Assembly: GCA_040506195.1 (NCBI GenBank)
Contig: JBEVXH010000001.1
Span: 735,407-799,406, forward strand
Reading direction: 5' to 3'
DNA length: 64,000 nucleotides
Source: Thiodiazotropha sp040506195
GTDB taxonomy: Bacteria > Pseudomonadota > Gammaproteobacteria > Chromatiales > Chromatiaceae
Part shown: positions 35,485 through 45,609 of the stretch, in pieces
Numbering within the stretch: the stretch's first letter is position 1
How the letters are laid out: every line of letters starts with the position of its first letter
Program-made: the position numbers and the translations under genes
Notes under the pieces: generated by a model
Databases searched by the model: none
Seen by the model: the letters and a program-made list of their open reading frames with translations, nothing else
What the model was told of the DNA's origin: nothing

Positions 35485-38400
35485 TCAGTCCTGTTCCAGT
35501 TCTATATTGATGCCCAGCGAACGGATCTCTTTGACCAGTACGTTGAACGACTCGGGCATCCCGGCTTCCATCTGATGGTTGCCATCCACAATGTTCTTGT
35601 ACATACGAGTACGGCCGTTGACGTCGTCCGACTTGACGGTGAGCATCTCCTGCAAGGTATAGGCAGCACCATAGGCCTCCAGCGCCCACACCTCCATCTC
35701 ACCGAATCGCTGACCACCAAACTGCGCCTTACCACCCAAGGGCTGCTGGGTTACCAGGCTGTAGGGACCGGTGGAGCGTGCATGCATCTTATCGTCGACC
35801 AGGTGATTCAGCTTCAACATATACATATAGCCAACCGTTACCTCGCGTTCAAACGGGTCTCCGGTTCGGCCGTCGAACAGCCTGCATTGACCGCTCTCCG
35901 GTAATCCTGCCAGTTCCAGCATATGCTTGACTTCTGATTCGTGGGCGCCATCGAACACCGGCGTTGCCATCGGCACACCTTGTCTGAGGTTTTGACACAT
36001 TGCCACCACTTCATCATCGTTCAATGACTTGATATCCTCGGATTTGCCACTGGTGTTATAGACCTTCTCGAGAAACTTGCGCAGTTCCACGATCTTGCCC
36101 TGGGCATCCAACAGAGCGCCTATCTGACGCCCTACGCCCTTGGCTGCAAAACCTAGATGGGTCTCGAGCACCTGCCCCACATTCATTCGCGAGGGCACGC
36201 CAAGGGGGTTGAGCACGATATCCACCGGCTCGCCATTCTCATCGAACGGCATATCTTCGACAGGTACGATGGTAGAGATAACACCCTTGTTACCATGACG
36301 TCCGGCCATCTTGTCGCCCGGTTGTATACGACGTTTTACCGCCACGTAGACCTTGACCATTTTCAGTACACCGGGGGCGAGATCATCCCCGGCGGTCAAT
36401 TTGCGTTTCTTCTCTTCGTATTTGTCACGGAAGAGTTCGCGCTGGGCCTTGATCTGCTCGGCAATGGCCTCCAGTTGAGCGGCAGACTCCTCATTGCGCA
36501 GACGGATCTCCAACCATTTGTCACGCTCCATCTCGGTAAGATAGCCCTTGGTGACCTTGGCGCCGGCCTTGATCTGGTTGGGGCCACCATCGACCACTTT
36601 ACTCATCAGCATCTTTTCGACACGTTGAAAGGTATCATCTTCCATGATGCGCAACTGATCATCGAGATCCTTGCGCACGCGGTCCAGCTCCACCTGTTCT
36701 ATCTGCAGTGCCCGGGCGTCCTTCTCAACACCGTCACGGGTAAAGACCTGGACATCGATGACGGTTCCGACCATACCGGAAGAGACACGCAGCGAGGTAT
36801 CTTTTACATCAGACGCCTTCTCGCCGAAGATTGCCCGTAACAGCTTTTCTTCCGGCGTCAGTTGCGATTCACCTTTGGGCGTCACCTTACCGACCAGGAT
36901 GTCCCCTTCACGCACCTCTGCGCCGATATAGACAATACCGGATTCATCCAGTTTCGAGAGTGCCGCTTCACCCACATTCGGGATATCGCCGGTAATCTCT
37001 TCAGGACCGAGTTTGGTGTCACGGGCCATACAGGTCATCTCTTCAATATGGATCGAGGTAAAACGATCCTCCTGTACGACACGCTCCGAGATCAGGATCG
37101 AATCCTCGAAGTTGTAGCCATTCCAAGGCATGAAGGCGACCCGTAAATTCTGACCCAGCGCCAGTTCACCCATATCGGTGGACGGACCATCCGCCAATAC
37201 ATCACCCCGGGCAATCACATCACCAACATTCACCAAAGGCCGTTGGTTGATGCAGGTATTCTGATTCGAGCGGGTGTATTTGGTCAGGTTGTAGATATCG
37301 ACACCCGGCTCTCCCGCCTCGGTCTCATCGTCGTTGACCCGCACCACGATGCGTGCCGCATCAACCGATTCGATTTCACCGCCACGTTTGGCAACCACGG
37401 TAACACCGGAGTCGACCGCCACCACACGTTCGATGCCGGTACCTACGAGAGGCTTTTCAGCACGAAGAACAGGCACAGCTTGGCGTTGCATGTTCGAACC
37501 CATCAGCGCCCGATTGGCATCATCATGCTCCAGGAAAGGTATCAACGAAGCCGCAACAGAGACAATCTGCTTGGGAGAGACATCGATATATTGCACCTTG
37601 TCCGGGCTGGAGAGGGTGAACTCATTCTGGAAACGGGAGGAAACCAGTTCATCCGTCAACATGCCCTTGGTATCGATCGAGGCATTGGCCTGCGCGATTA
37701 CGAAGCGTCCCTCCTCGATTGCGGAAAGGTAGTCGATCTGATCGGTCACCCTGCTGTCCACCACCTTGCGGTAGGGAGTCTCCAGGAAGCCGTATTTATT
37801 GGTGCGCGCATAGACCGCAAGCGAGTTGATCAAGCCGATATTGGGTCCTTCAGGCGTCTCGATGGGGCAAACACGACCGTAATGCGTGGGATGCACATCG
37901 CGCACCTCAAAACCGGCCCGTTCCCGAGCCAGACCACCGGGACCGAGGGCGGAAACACGCCGCTTGTGGGTCACCTCGGACAGGGGGTTGTTCTGATCCA
38001 TGAACTGGGACAGCTGGCTGGAGCCGAAAAACTCCTTAATCGCGGCAGAAACCGGTTTGGCGTTGATCATCTCCTGGGGCATCAGGCCTTCGGACTCGGC
38101 CTGAGTCAAACGCTCTTTCACCGCCCGTTCGACGCGTACCAGCCCGACACGGAACTGATTTTCGGCCATCTCGCCGACACAGCGTATGCGACGGTTACCC
38201 AGGTGGTCGATATCGTCCACAACACCATTGCCGTCACGTATATTGATCAGCTCTTTAAGGACGTCGATGATGTCCTCTTTCGACAGCACGCCTTCCCCGA
38301 CTTCATCCTCTCGGCTCAGACGGCGGTTGAATTTCATTCGGCCAACAGCTGATAGATCGTAGCGGTCCGAAGTAAAAAAGAGGTTGTTGAACAGATTCTG

Positions 38401-39561
38401 TGCCGCCTCTTTGGTCGGCGGCTCACCGGGACGCATCATGCGATAGATTTCAACCTGGGCTTCCAGCTCATTGGTGGTCGGATCGATACGCAGGGTATCG
38501 GAAATGAAGGCCCCGTGATCAAGGTCATTGGTGAACAGCGTATTCAGCTTCTTCACCCCATTCTCGACCAGACTCTCAAACAGCTCATCGGTGATCTCGG
38601 TATTGGCTTCAGCAATCAGCTCACCCGTCTCCTTATCGACGATGTTGTGCGCCAACACCTTGCCGTAAACAAAATCACGCGGCACATCCAGCTTTTTCAC
38701 ACCGGCCTTTTCAAGGTCGCGTATGTGACGTGCGGTAATACGCCTGCCAGCCTCGACTATGACCTTGCTGCTTACCTTGATATCGAAGCTGACGGTCTCG
38801 CCACGCAAACGCTCCGGCACCAGAGCCACTTTCAGGGTCTTTTTGGTGAGGCTGAAGGTGTCGGTCTCGAAGAACATCTCGAGAATCTGCTCCGCATCGT
38901 AACCCAGCGCGCGCAAAAGAATAGTCGCGGGCAGCTTGCGCCGGCGATCGATACGTACGAAAACGTTGTCCTTTGGATCGAATTCGAAGTCGAGCCAGGA
39001 ACCGCGATAGGGAATAACCCGGGCGGAAAAGAGCAGTTTGCCGGAGGAGTGGGTCTTTCCGCGATCGTGGTCGAAGAAGACACCGGGAGAGCGGTGCAAC
39101 TGTGACACGATGACCCGTTCAGTGCCATTGATGACAAAGGTACCGGTGTCGGTCATCAGGGGAAGTTCTCCCATATAAACTTCCTGCTCACGGATATCCT
39201 TGACAACCTTGGAGCCTGCAGGCGCCTCTTTATCGTAGATAACCAAACGCACCAGCACACGCAGAGGTGCCGCATAGGTGGTCCCTCGCAGTTGGCACTC
39301 CCGAACATCGAATACGGGTTCACCAAGCTTGTAGTTAACATACTCGAGCACTGCGTTGCCCGAATAGCTGGTAATCGGCATTACCGATTTGAACGCCGCA
39401 TGCAATCCGATGTCCTGTCGCTCCTCGGGCGGAACCCCATCCTGTAAAAACCCGCGATAGGAATCGATCTGGGTGGCTAAAAGAAACGGTACATCCAGGA
39501 TGCTGGGTCGTTTACCGAAGTCTTTGCGGATACGCTTTTTTTCGGTGAAAGAATAGGCCAT
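35485..39561 (-). CDS. rpoB: RNA polymerase beta subunit
   Basis: 1358 aa from ATG 39561 (MAYSFTEKKRIRKDFGKRP), which has GAGGGA before it; the frame extends 18 codons further upstream without conservation. The rifampicin pocket (SSQLSQFMDQNNPLSEVTHK and RRVSALGPGGL) reads wild type. C-terminal EMEVWALEAYGAAYTLQEML contacts beta'. The gene follows rplL after 240 bases that contain an attenuator hairpin. Confidence 0.98.
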   Translation of the reverse strand: MAYSFTEKKRIRKDFGKRPSILDVPFLLATQIDSYRGFLQDGVPPEERQDIGLHAAFKSVMPITSYSGNAVLEYVNYKLGEPVFDVRECQLRGTTYAAPLRVLVRLVIYDKEAPAGSKVVKDIREQEVYMGELPLMTDTGTFVINGTERVIVSQLHRSPGVFFDHDRGKTHSSGKLLFSARVIPYRGSWLDFEFDPKDNVFVRIDRRRKLPATILLRALGYDAEQILEMFFETDTFSLTKKTLKVALVPERLRGETVSFDIKVSSKVIVEAGRRITARHIRDLEKAGVKKLDVPRDFVYGKVLAHNIVDKETGELIAEANTEITDELFESLVENGVKKLNTLFTNDLDHGAFISDTLRIDPTTNELEAQVEIYRMMRPGEPPTKEAAQNLFNNLFFTSDRYDLSAVGRMKFNRRLSREDEVGEGVLSKEDIIDVLKELINIRDGNGVVDDIDHLGNRRIRCVGEMAENQFRVGLVRVERAVKERLTQAESEGLMPQEMINAKPVSAAIKEFFGSSQLSQFMDQNNPLSEVTHKRRVSALGPGGLARERAGFEVRDVHPTHYGRVCPIETPEGPNIGLINSLAVYARTNKYGFLETPYRKVVDSRVTDQIDYLSAIEEGRFVIAQANASIDTKGMLTDELVSSRFQNEFTLSSPDKVQYIDVSPKQIVSVAASLIPFLEHDDANRALMGSNMQRQAVPVLRAEKPLVGTGIERVVAVDSGVTVVAKRGGEIESVDAARIVVRVNDDETEAGEPGVDIYNLTKYTRSNQNTCINQRPLVNVGDVIARGDVLADGPSTDMGELALGQNLRVAFMPWNGYNFEDSILISERVVQEDRFTSIHIEEMTCMARDTKLGPEEITGDIPNVGEAALSKLDESGIVYIGAEVREGDILVGKVTPKGESQLTPEEKLLRAIFGEKASDVKDTSLRVSSGMVGTVIDVQVFTRDGVEKDARALQIEQVELDRVRKDLDDQLRIMEDDTFQRVEKMLMSKVVDGGPNQIKAGAKVTKGYLTEMERDKWLEIRLRNEESAAQLEAIAEQIKAQRELFRDKYEEKKRKLTAGDDLAPGVLKMVKVYVAVKRRIQPGDKMAGRHGNKGVISTIVPVEDMPFDENGEPVDIVLNPLGVPSRMNVGQVLETHLGFAAKGVGRQIGALLDAQGKIVELRKFLEKVYNTSGKSEDIKSLNDDEVVAMCQNLRQGVPMATPVFDGAHESEVKHMLELAGLPESGQCRLFDGRTGDPFEREVTVGYMYMLKLNHLVDDKMHARSTGPYSLVTQQPLGGKAQFGGQRFGEMEVWALEAYGAAYTLQEMLTVKSDDVNGRTRMYKNIVDGNHQMEAGMPESFNVLVKEIRSLGINIELEQD

Positions 39562-39735
39562 GCTGCCGTCCCTCAGTGTCAAAGGCTTGGTGATTGCGAA
39601 GTCAAAATCCGACATCCAGCCGGCTGATGATCAACGCCTATATAATCTAATACCTGAATCCTAATCGGTTCAGTTCTACAAGGGGCAATCAATACCATTT
39701 CATAGGGATTGGTAAACACCCTTGCGACAAGCGGG

Positions 39736-39763
39736 AAAAGGCCGGCGGCTTACGCCACCAGCC
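39736..39763 (-). terminator. rplL-rpoB attenuator hairpin
   Basis: GGCCGGCGGC (39740-39749) and GCCACCAGCC (39754-39763) form, in the minus-strand RNA, a 10-bp stem with two G-U pairs and the loop GTAA, followed by TTTTCCC. The place, 38 bases after the rplL stop, matches the E. coli attenuator that lets only part of the transcripts go on into rpoBC. Confidence 0.78.
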
Positions 39764-39801
39764 CCAACCGCACCTGCCTGCAGACGATCGAGACGAGAAT
39801 C

Positions 39802-40182
39802 TTATTTGATCTCGACTTTTGCGCCCGCCTCTTCCAACTGCTTTTTGGCCTCTTCAGCCTCTTCCTTGCTGACACCTTCCTTCAGCGTGGACGGCGCGCC
39901 TTCAACCGCCTCCTTCGCCTCTTTGAGGCCCAGACCGGTCATACCGCGAACAGCCTTGATGACGGCAATCTTGTTACCGCCGATCTCAGCCAATACCACG
40001 TCAAACTCGGTCTTCTCTTCTGCAGCGGCTTCACCGCCGCCTGCCGCCGCTACTGGTGCAGCAGCCACAGCCGCAGCCGCGGATACGCCAAATTTCTCTT
40101 CCATTGCCTCGATCAAGGCAACCACGTCCATGACGGACATCTCGGCGATCGCATCAAGGATCTCTTCTTTAGAAACAGCCAT
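39802..40182 (-). CDS. rplL: 50S ribosomal protein L7/L12
   Basis: 126 aa. The N-terminal dimerisation part (ILDAIAEMSVMDVVALIEAMEEKFG), an Ala/Gly-rich hinge (about 35-52) and the factor-binding C-terminal domain ending LEEAGAKVEIK. It forms the stalk with L10 that recruits EF-Tu and EF-G. Fifty-five bases after rplJ. Confidence 0.98.
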   Translation of the reverse strand: MAVSKEEILDAIAEMSVMDVVALIEAMEEKFGVSAAAAVAAAPVAAAGGGEAAAEEKTEFDVVLAEIGGNKIAVIKAVRGMTGLGLKEAKEAVEGAPSTLKEGVSKEEAEEAKKQLEEAGAKVEIK

Positions 40183-40237
40183 TATTGAACTCCTGAAAAA
40201 ATGTTTTGCACATTGATGTGTAATAAGTTAAAGCCGA

Positions 40238-40765
40238 TCAGGCCGCCTCTTTAGCGTCCTTGATCGCAGCCACAGTCCGGACCAGTTTGCCAGGCACTTC
40301 GTTCAGCGTACGAGTCAGCTTCTCCACCGGCGCCTTCATGACAGCCATCAACATGCTGATGGCCTGATCATATGTCGGCATCTTAGCCAGCGCATCGATA
40401 TCACTGGGTGCAAGCATCTTGCCGCCGATGGATACCAGTTTGACCTCGAGAAGTTTGTGCTCTTTGGCAAAGTCCTTAATGACGCGCGCTGCAGAACCCG
40501 GATCCTCCTGGGAGAAGGCGAGAAGCAGAGGCCCCGTCATACCTTCCTGCATACAGGCAAAATCGGTGTCCTCGAGCGCGCGCTTGGCAAGAGTGTTTCT
40601 CACCACCCGCAGATAGACACCGCTATTGCGTGCTTCACGTCGCAGTAGGGTCATCTCATCAACCGTCAGCCCCCGATATTCAGCGGCTATAGCTGACAAT
40701 GCGCTGTTCGCTACGTCATTGACTTCGGCAACGATGGCTTTCTTTTGCTCAAGATTAAGTGGCAA
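40238..40765 (-). CDS. rplJ: 50S ribosomal protein L10
   Basis: 175 aa. PLNLEQKKAIVAEVNDVANSA and LRREARNSGVYLRVVRNTLAKRAL are conserved. The start is TTG 40765 with a strong AGGAGG eight bases before; no ATG fits. L10 anchors L7/L12 and, bound to its own leader, represses translation of rplJL; the leader upstream is recognisable. Confidence 0.97.
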   Translation of the reverse strand: MPLNLEQKKAIVAEVNDVANSALSAIAAEYRGLTVDEMTLLRREARNSGVYLRVVRNTLAKRALEDTDFACMQEGMTGPLLLAFSQEDPGSAARVIKDFAKEHKLLEVKLVSIGGKMLAPSDIDALAKMPTYDQAISMLMAVMKAPVEKLTRTLNEVPGKLVRTVAAIKDAKEAA

Positions 40766-40774
40766 AGTCGTTAC

Positions 40775-40945
40775 CTCCTGATAATGGGGAAAATCTCATT
40801 CCCAAATACATACATGGCACCTTCGGCGCCACAACCACACGCACACCATCGTCAGGATATTCCTGATTGGGGGCGCCCCGTCTGCGCAGGCGGTAATTAA
40901 GCATGCCGATCCATGCACCTGCGGTCTTTGACAGCACCGGCCGGG
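40775..40945 (-). promoter_or_regulatory. L10 (rplJ) mRNA leader
   Basis: The 249-base gap between rplA and rplJ holds the conserved pattern of the gammaproteobacterial L10 leader on the minus strand: AAAGACCGCAGGTGC, then CTTAATTACCGCCTGCGCAGACGG, where GCAGGTG and CGCCTGC can pair, and downstream stems near the AGGAGG. L10-L7/L12 binding here would shut off rplJ translation. Boundaries are approximate. Confidence 0.7.
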
Positions 40946-41014
40946 CCGGTACCCCAAAGTTCCAGATTGCTGCAAGGCACTCTGTGCAAGATGCCTGGCA
41001 GCGTATAATTTCTA

Positions 41015-41710
41015 TCAAACGGCAAGAGATGCCTGATCCAGCGTCAATCCAGGCCCCATGGTTGTGGAGACTGTCACCTTTTTCAGATAGACGCCCTTTG
41101 CCGAGCTCGGTTTCGCCTTCACCAACGCAGTCAGCAGAGACTCCAGGTTCTCCCTCAACTTCTGCGGTTCGAAATCAGCCTTGCCGATCGAACAGTGAAT
41201 GATACCCGCCTTATCGGTACGGTAACGCACCTGCCCGGCCTTGGCATTCTGCACCGCCTCAGCCACATTGGGAGTAACGGTACCTACCTTGGGGTTCGGC
41301 ATCAGGCCACGAGGACCCAGGATCTGTCCCAACTTCCCGACCACACGCATCGCATCCGGTGAGGCAATCACCACATCAAAATCCAGATTTCCGCCCTTGA
41401 TCTCATCGGCAAGGTCTTCGAAGCCGATCTTGTCGGCACCCGCCTCTTTGGCGGCATCAGCATTTGCACCCTGTGCAAATACGGCAACCCTCACTGTCTT
41501 ACCGGTGCCGTGAGGCAGCACCGAGGCACCGCGTACGACCTGATCGGATTTGCGCGCATCGACACCCAGGTTGACGCTGACATCCACCGATTCACTGAAT
41601 TTCACCGTCGATAGCTCTTTCAACAGACTGAAAGCCTCTTCTGCCGGATAGATCTTACCGGTCTCGAGTTTTTCCCGGATCGCCTTGGCCCGTTTCGTCA
41701 TCTTAGCCAT
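41015..41710 (-). CDS. rplA: 50S ribosomal protein L1
   Basis: 231 aa. AFSLLKELSTVKFSESVDVSVNLGVDARKSDQVVRG and GPRGLMPNPKVGTVTPNV are family signatures. L1 forms the stalk that releases deacylated tRNA and in E. coli represses rplKA by binding the rplK leader. Three bases after rplK. Confidence 0.98.
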   Translation of the reverse strand: MAKMTKRAKAIREKLETGKIYPAEEAFSLLKELSTVKFSESVDVSVNLGVDARKSDQVVRGASVLPHGTGKTVRVAVFAQGANADAAKEAGADKIGFEDLADEIKGGNLDFDVVIASPDAMRVVGKLGQILGPRGLMPNPKVGTVTPNVAEAVQNAKAGQVRYRTDKAGIIHCSIGKADFEPQKLRENLESLLTALVKAKPSSAKGVYLKKVTVSTTMGPGLTLDQASLAV

Positions 41711-41713
41711 GAT

Positions 41714-42148
41714 CTACTCCACTCCCTCAACATTGAGACCCATCTGCATGGCACTCCCCGCAATGGTGCGAACCGCTGCATCCATATCCGCCGCAGTCAG
41801 GTCCGGCATCTTGATAGTGGCAATCTCCTCAAGCTGCTGGCGGGTGACTGTACCGACCTTTGCCGTATTCGGGGTAGAGCTGCCTTTTTGCAGTCCTGCC
41901 GCCTTTTTCAGCAGAACAGCAGCTGGCGGCGTCTTGGTGATGAAACTGAAAGAGCGATCGCTGTAGACGGTAATCACCACGGGTATAGGCAATCCCTTCT
42001 CCACGCTCTGGGTCTTCGCATTGAAGGCCTTGCAGAACTCCATGATATTCACACCGTGCTGACCCAGGGCGGGACCGACCGGCGGACTCGGATTCGCTTC
42101 ACCAGCTTTCACTTGAAGCTTGATGTAAGCCATTATCTTCTTAGCCAT
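41714..42148 (-). CDS. rplK: 50S ribosomal protein L11
   Basis: 144 aa: KLQVKAGEANPSPPVGPALGQHGVN, and the C-terminal rRNA-binding domain. It forms the GTPase-associated centre and takes part in the stringent response. The 81-base gap after nusG (GGGGAGCCAGGGTGAGAGTCC on the minus strand in its middle) may carry the L1-binding regulatory site, though I cannot prove this. Confidence 0.98.
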   Translation of the reverse strand: MAKKIMAYIKLQVKAGEANPSPPVGPALGQHGVNIMEFCKAFNAKTQSVEKGLPIPVVITVYSDRSFSFITKTPPAAVLLKKAAGLQKGSSTPNTAKVGTVTRQQLEEIATIKMPDLTAADMDAAVRTIAGSAMQMGLNVEGVE

Positions 42149-42229
42149 GTTTACCTCTATTTTGGGTGCAAACGCCTGGGACTCTCACCCTGGCTCCCCT
42201 ATTTCACTATGAAAAATCTTTCAGGGTAA

Positions 42230-42763
42230 TCAGCCCTTCTCAACCTGGCCGAACTCCAGGTCGACCGGGGTTGAGCGACCGAAAATAAGTACGGACACCT
42301 TCAAACGGCTCTTGTCGTAATCGACCTCCTCTACAACGCCCGTGAAATCGTTGAAGGGCCCATCGATAACACGTACCACTTCGCCGGGTTCGAACAGCAC
42401 CTTTGGCCGGGGTTTTTCGACCCCCTCCTGTACCCGCTGCAAAATGGCATTCGCCTCCTTTTCGGAGATTGGCGCCGGACGGTCGCCGGTACCGCCGATA
42501 AATCCCATCACTTTCGGTACATCCTTGACCAGATGCCAGGTATCGTCGGTCATCTCCATCTGTACCAGCACATAGCCGGGGAAAAATTTGCGCTCACTTT
42601 TACGCTGTTGGCCGGCACGCATCTCCACCACCTCTTCGGTAGGGACGAGAATGTCGCCAAATTTATCCTGCATGCCATAACGTTCAATACGCTCCTTGAG
42701 CGAACGCTGGACCTGGGATTCAAAGCCGGAGTAGGCATGGACCACATACCAATGCATTGCCAT
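42230..42763 (-). CDS. nusG: Transcription elongation/antitermination factor NusG
   Basis: 177 aa. NGN domain (WYVVHAYSGFESQVQRSLKERI; FPGYVLVQMEM) and C-terminal KOW (FEPGEVVRVIDGPFNDFTGVVEEV). It links RNA polymerase to Rho or to S10 in coupled translation. ATG 42763 follows AAGGAG with five bases spacing. Nine bases after secE. Confidence 0.98.
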   Translation of the reverse strand: MAMHWYVVHAYSGFESQVQRSLKERIERYGMQDKFGDILVPTEEVVEMRAGQQRKSERKFFPGYVLVQMEMTDDTWHLVKDVPKVMGFIGGTGDRPAPISEKEANAILQRVQEGVEKPRPKVLFEPGEVVRVIDGPFNDFTGVVEEVDYDKSRLKVSVLIFGRSTPVDLEFGQVEKG

Positions 42764-42772
42764 AACGTCTCC

Positions 42773-43147
42773 TTATCCAGTTCCGGTCAGCGCCTTGAGG
42801 ATTGCGCTCAACATCATATCGAACAGCCAGAGTACGATACCCATGATCAGCACCATGACAAATACAATCAGGGTGGTCTGCATCGTCTCTTGACGACTTG
42901 GCCAAACCACCTTACGCACCTCGATCTTGGAGGAGGAGGCGAACTCCCATACGGTACGGCCCACTGCCGTCGTATAGGCGATAAACGAGGCCGCCCCTAC
43001 CAGGGCCAGCAGACCCAAGACACGCAAAAGTTGTGAATAGCTATCCAGGTAATAGAACCCGTAAATGCCGCTCACAATGATCCCCACCGCCAGCAGGAGC
43101 TTGACAGTATCGAGACTCGATGCCTCTACCTGGGACTTCGAATTCAT
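42773..43147 (-). CDS. secE: Preprotein translocase subunit SecE
   Basis: 124 aa from ATG 43147 (MNSKSQVEASSLDTV). Three membrane helices as in the long gammaproteobacterial form: about 15-33, 40-56 and 92-112, with the conserved VRKVVWPSRQETMQTTLIV amphipathic segment before the last one. The frame continues upstream over tRNA-Trp, which rules out earlier starts. SecE clamps SecY. Confidence 0.95.
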   Translation of the reverse strand: MNSKSQVEASSLDTVKLLLAVGIIVSGIYGFYYLDSYSQLLRVLGLLALVGAASFIAYTTAVGRTVWEFASSSKIEVRKVVWPSRQETMQTTLIVFVMVLIMGIVLWLFDMMLSAILKALTGTG

Positions 43148-43168
43148 AGTTCCGTATGCCGATATGTA

Positions 43169-43244
43169 TGGCAGGCCAAGAGGGAATCGAACCCCCAACC
43201 TGCGGTTTTGGAGACCGCTGCTCTACCAATTGAGCTATTGGCCT
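43169..43244 (-). tRNA. trpT: tRNA-Trp (anticodon CCA)
   Basis: 76 bases including an encoded CCA end. The acceptor AGGCCAA/TTGGCCT, the D arm, the anticodon loop CTCCAAA in the stem GCGGT/ACCGC, and GGTTCGATT of the T loop are all readable on the minus strand; discriminator base G. Located between tuf and secE. Confidence 0.96.
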
Positions 43245-43284
43245 TGAAAAAGTAAAAGCGGGGCGGGTCTTCGACCCACCCCGC
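43245..43284 (-). terminator. Rho-independent terminator after the second tuf
   Basis: A 12-bp GC-rich stem (43258-43269 with 43273-43284, one G-U in the RNA) closed by a 3-base loop, followed on the minus strand by TTTTACTTTTTC. It lies 18 bases after the tuf stop and just before tRNA-Trp, so tRNA-Trp-secE-nusG must depend on readthrough or a separate promoter. Confidence 0.85.
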
Positions 43285-43302
43285 AGACATCAAATACCGA
43301 AT

Positions 43303-44493
<1,191 letters not shown>

Positions 44494-44558
44494 GAGTGCT
44501 CTCCAGGTTCTCTATTGTATAAAGATAAATTCGCGCGCTTCCGCACGCCGTCGTCAAA

Positions 44559-44634
44559 TGGAGCCCAGAAGCAGATTTGAACTGCCGACCTCACCCTTAC
44601 CAAGGGTGTGCTCTACCAACTGAGCTATCTGGGC
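44559..44634 (-). tRNA. thrT: tRNA-Thr (anticodon GGT)
   Basis: 76 bases including encoded CCA. Acceptor GCCCAGA/TCTGGGC, anticodon loop TTGGTAA in stem CACCC/GGGTG, T loop GTTCAAAT. Sixty-five bases upstream of the second tuf. Confidence 0.96.
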
Positions 44635-44752
44635 AAAATTCTCCGTACAATCCCTTGCCACCCTCAGGGGCAAGCCCGCCGGGATCACAACGAGCAGCAG
44701 CACTGCAACCACAGCACTGCCGCCACCTGCACAATGAAGTACAGAATCATAT

Positions 44753-44826
44753 TGGAGCGGGTGATGGGAATCGAACCCACGTATTCAGCTTGGAAGGCTG
44801 AAGTTCTACCATTGAACTACACCCGC
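44753..44826 (-). tRNA. glyT: tRNA-Gly (anticodon TCC)
   Basis: 74 bases including encoded CCA. Acceptor GCGGGTG/CACCCGC, anticodon loop CTTCCAA in stem TCAGC/GCTGA, T arm GTGGGTTCGATTCCCAT. Middle tRNA of the Tyr-Gly-Thr-tuf transcript; tRNA-Thr follows 118 bases on. Confidence 0.96.
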
Positions 44827-44934
44827 GCAGCCAAGCGACGCTTCGCTCACCACAACCGCTAACCCTAATTTTCTTAAGCCGGAGGGGCCGGAGGTTGTAC
44901 ACGGCCTCTTTTTTCCTCTCCGTCAACGCCTTGA

Positions 44935-45080
44935 CGCGTTGTTCGAAGCCGCTTTCAGCGCCTTCGTCGAATCTCTTATCGGTCCGCATCCTCCCCCTGA
45001 AAAACAGTTCGGAGGACACTTCGAGCCACCTGGTCGATACCGCCAATTTCCCGATTTCACCTGGTGGAGGGGGGAGGATT
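44935..45080. repeat. Tandem repeat copy 1, ends with a tRNA-Tyr 3' remnant
   Basis: About 146 bases repeated at a distance of 190 bases (see 45125-45270) with three mismatches seen. The last 19 bases (45062-45080) equal the 3' end of tRNA-Tyr including CCA; after that the tRNA sequence stops. The repeat also contains an imperfect hairpin (GAAGCCGCT/AGCGCCTTC). It fills most of the 425-base gap between tRNA-Gly and tRNA-Tyr. Confidence 0.85.
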
Positions 45081-45124
45081 ACTCCAAGCCTTTGGCTTTC
45101 CGCCCTCCGGGCCAACGCGCCTTG

Positions 45125-45270
45125 CGCGTTGTTCGAAGCCGCTTTCAGCGCCTTCGTCGAACCTCTTATCGGTCCGCATCCTCCCCCTGAAAAACAGTCC
45201 GGAGGACACTTCGAGTCACCTGGTCGATACCGCCAATTTCCCGATTTCACCTGGTGGAGGGGGGAGGATT
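45125..45270. repeat. Tandem repeat copy 2, ends inside the real tRNA-Tyr
   Basis: Second copy of the 146-base unit; its end (45252-45270) is the 3' part of the functional tRNA-Tyr. The arrangement suggests unequal recombination or slippage that duplicated the tRNA 3' end and its downstream flank in the precursor RNA. Confidence 0.85.
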
Positions 45271-45336
45271 CGAACCTCCGAAGGCGGAGCCGTCAGATTT
45301 ACAGTCTGATCCCTTTGGCCACTCGGGAACCCCTCC
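45252..45336 (-). tRNA. tyrU: tRNA-Tyr (anticodon GTA)
   Basis: 85 bases including encoded CCA, with the long variable arm of class II tRNAs (GGCTCCGCCTTC region). Acceptor GGAGGGG/CCCCTCC, anticodon loop CTGTAAA in stem CAGA/TCTG. First gene of the tRNA-tuf transcript. Confidence 0.96.
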
Positions 45337-45351
45337 AAGCGAGAGCCGGGC

Positions 45352-45380
45352 ATTCTGACGCTTAGACCGAGCAAAGTCAA
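45352..45380 (-). promoter_or_regulatory. Promoter of the tRNA-Tyr-Gly-Thr-tuf operon
   Basis: On the minus strand TTGACT (45375-45380) and CAGAAT (45352-45357) are exactly 17 bases apart. The discriminator is GC rich (GCCCGGC), typical of stringently controlled stable-RNA promoters, and A/T-rich sequence upstream (GACAAAAAATTG) looks like an UP element. Transcription would start about 10 bases before tRNA-Tyr. Confidence 0.72.
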
Positions 45381-45609
45381 TACAACATTCCAAACAATTT
45401 TTTGTCTATTGCATAGGCCCGATATGGGGTATCCATGTCGACATCGAAAGATCCTCGTAACGGGATTGCAGTCGGGCATCCGGCGTGGCGACAGCAGCCT
45501 GCCTGCTTGATGCACTTCTAACTACGGTTTGACGACACAGACATAAGGCTCCGGAAGCGCGAGAGAACACTTGCAGTGAGCGCAAATTACCTTTATTACT
45601 ACTAAACAT

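Noticed and set aside
32528..38352. Several plus-strand open frames of 200-385 codons opposite rpoC and rpoB
   Set aside because: Shadows of the polymerase genes; their composition follows the complementary codons and no start signals are seen.
40755..41018. Minus-strand open frame of 87 codons between rplA and rplJ
   Set aside because: It lies over the L10 leader and overlaps the rplJ start; the RNA structure explains the conservation.
44747..45250. Minus-strand open frame of 167 codons between tRNA-Gly and tRNA-Tyr
   Set aside because: Its ends read through tRNA-Gly and its internal repetition is the tandem repeat translated twice; not a believable protein.
45337..45609. Possible small gene or promoter between tRNA-Tyr and the TPR gene
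   Set aside because: On the plus strand no start with ribosome binding site and no -35/-10 pair were convincing; only the minus-strand tRNA promoter could be supported.
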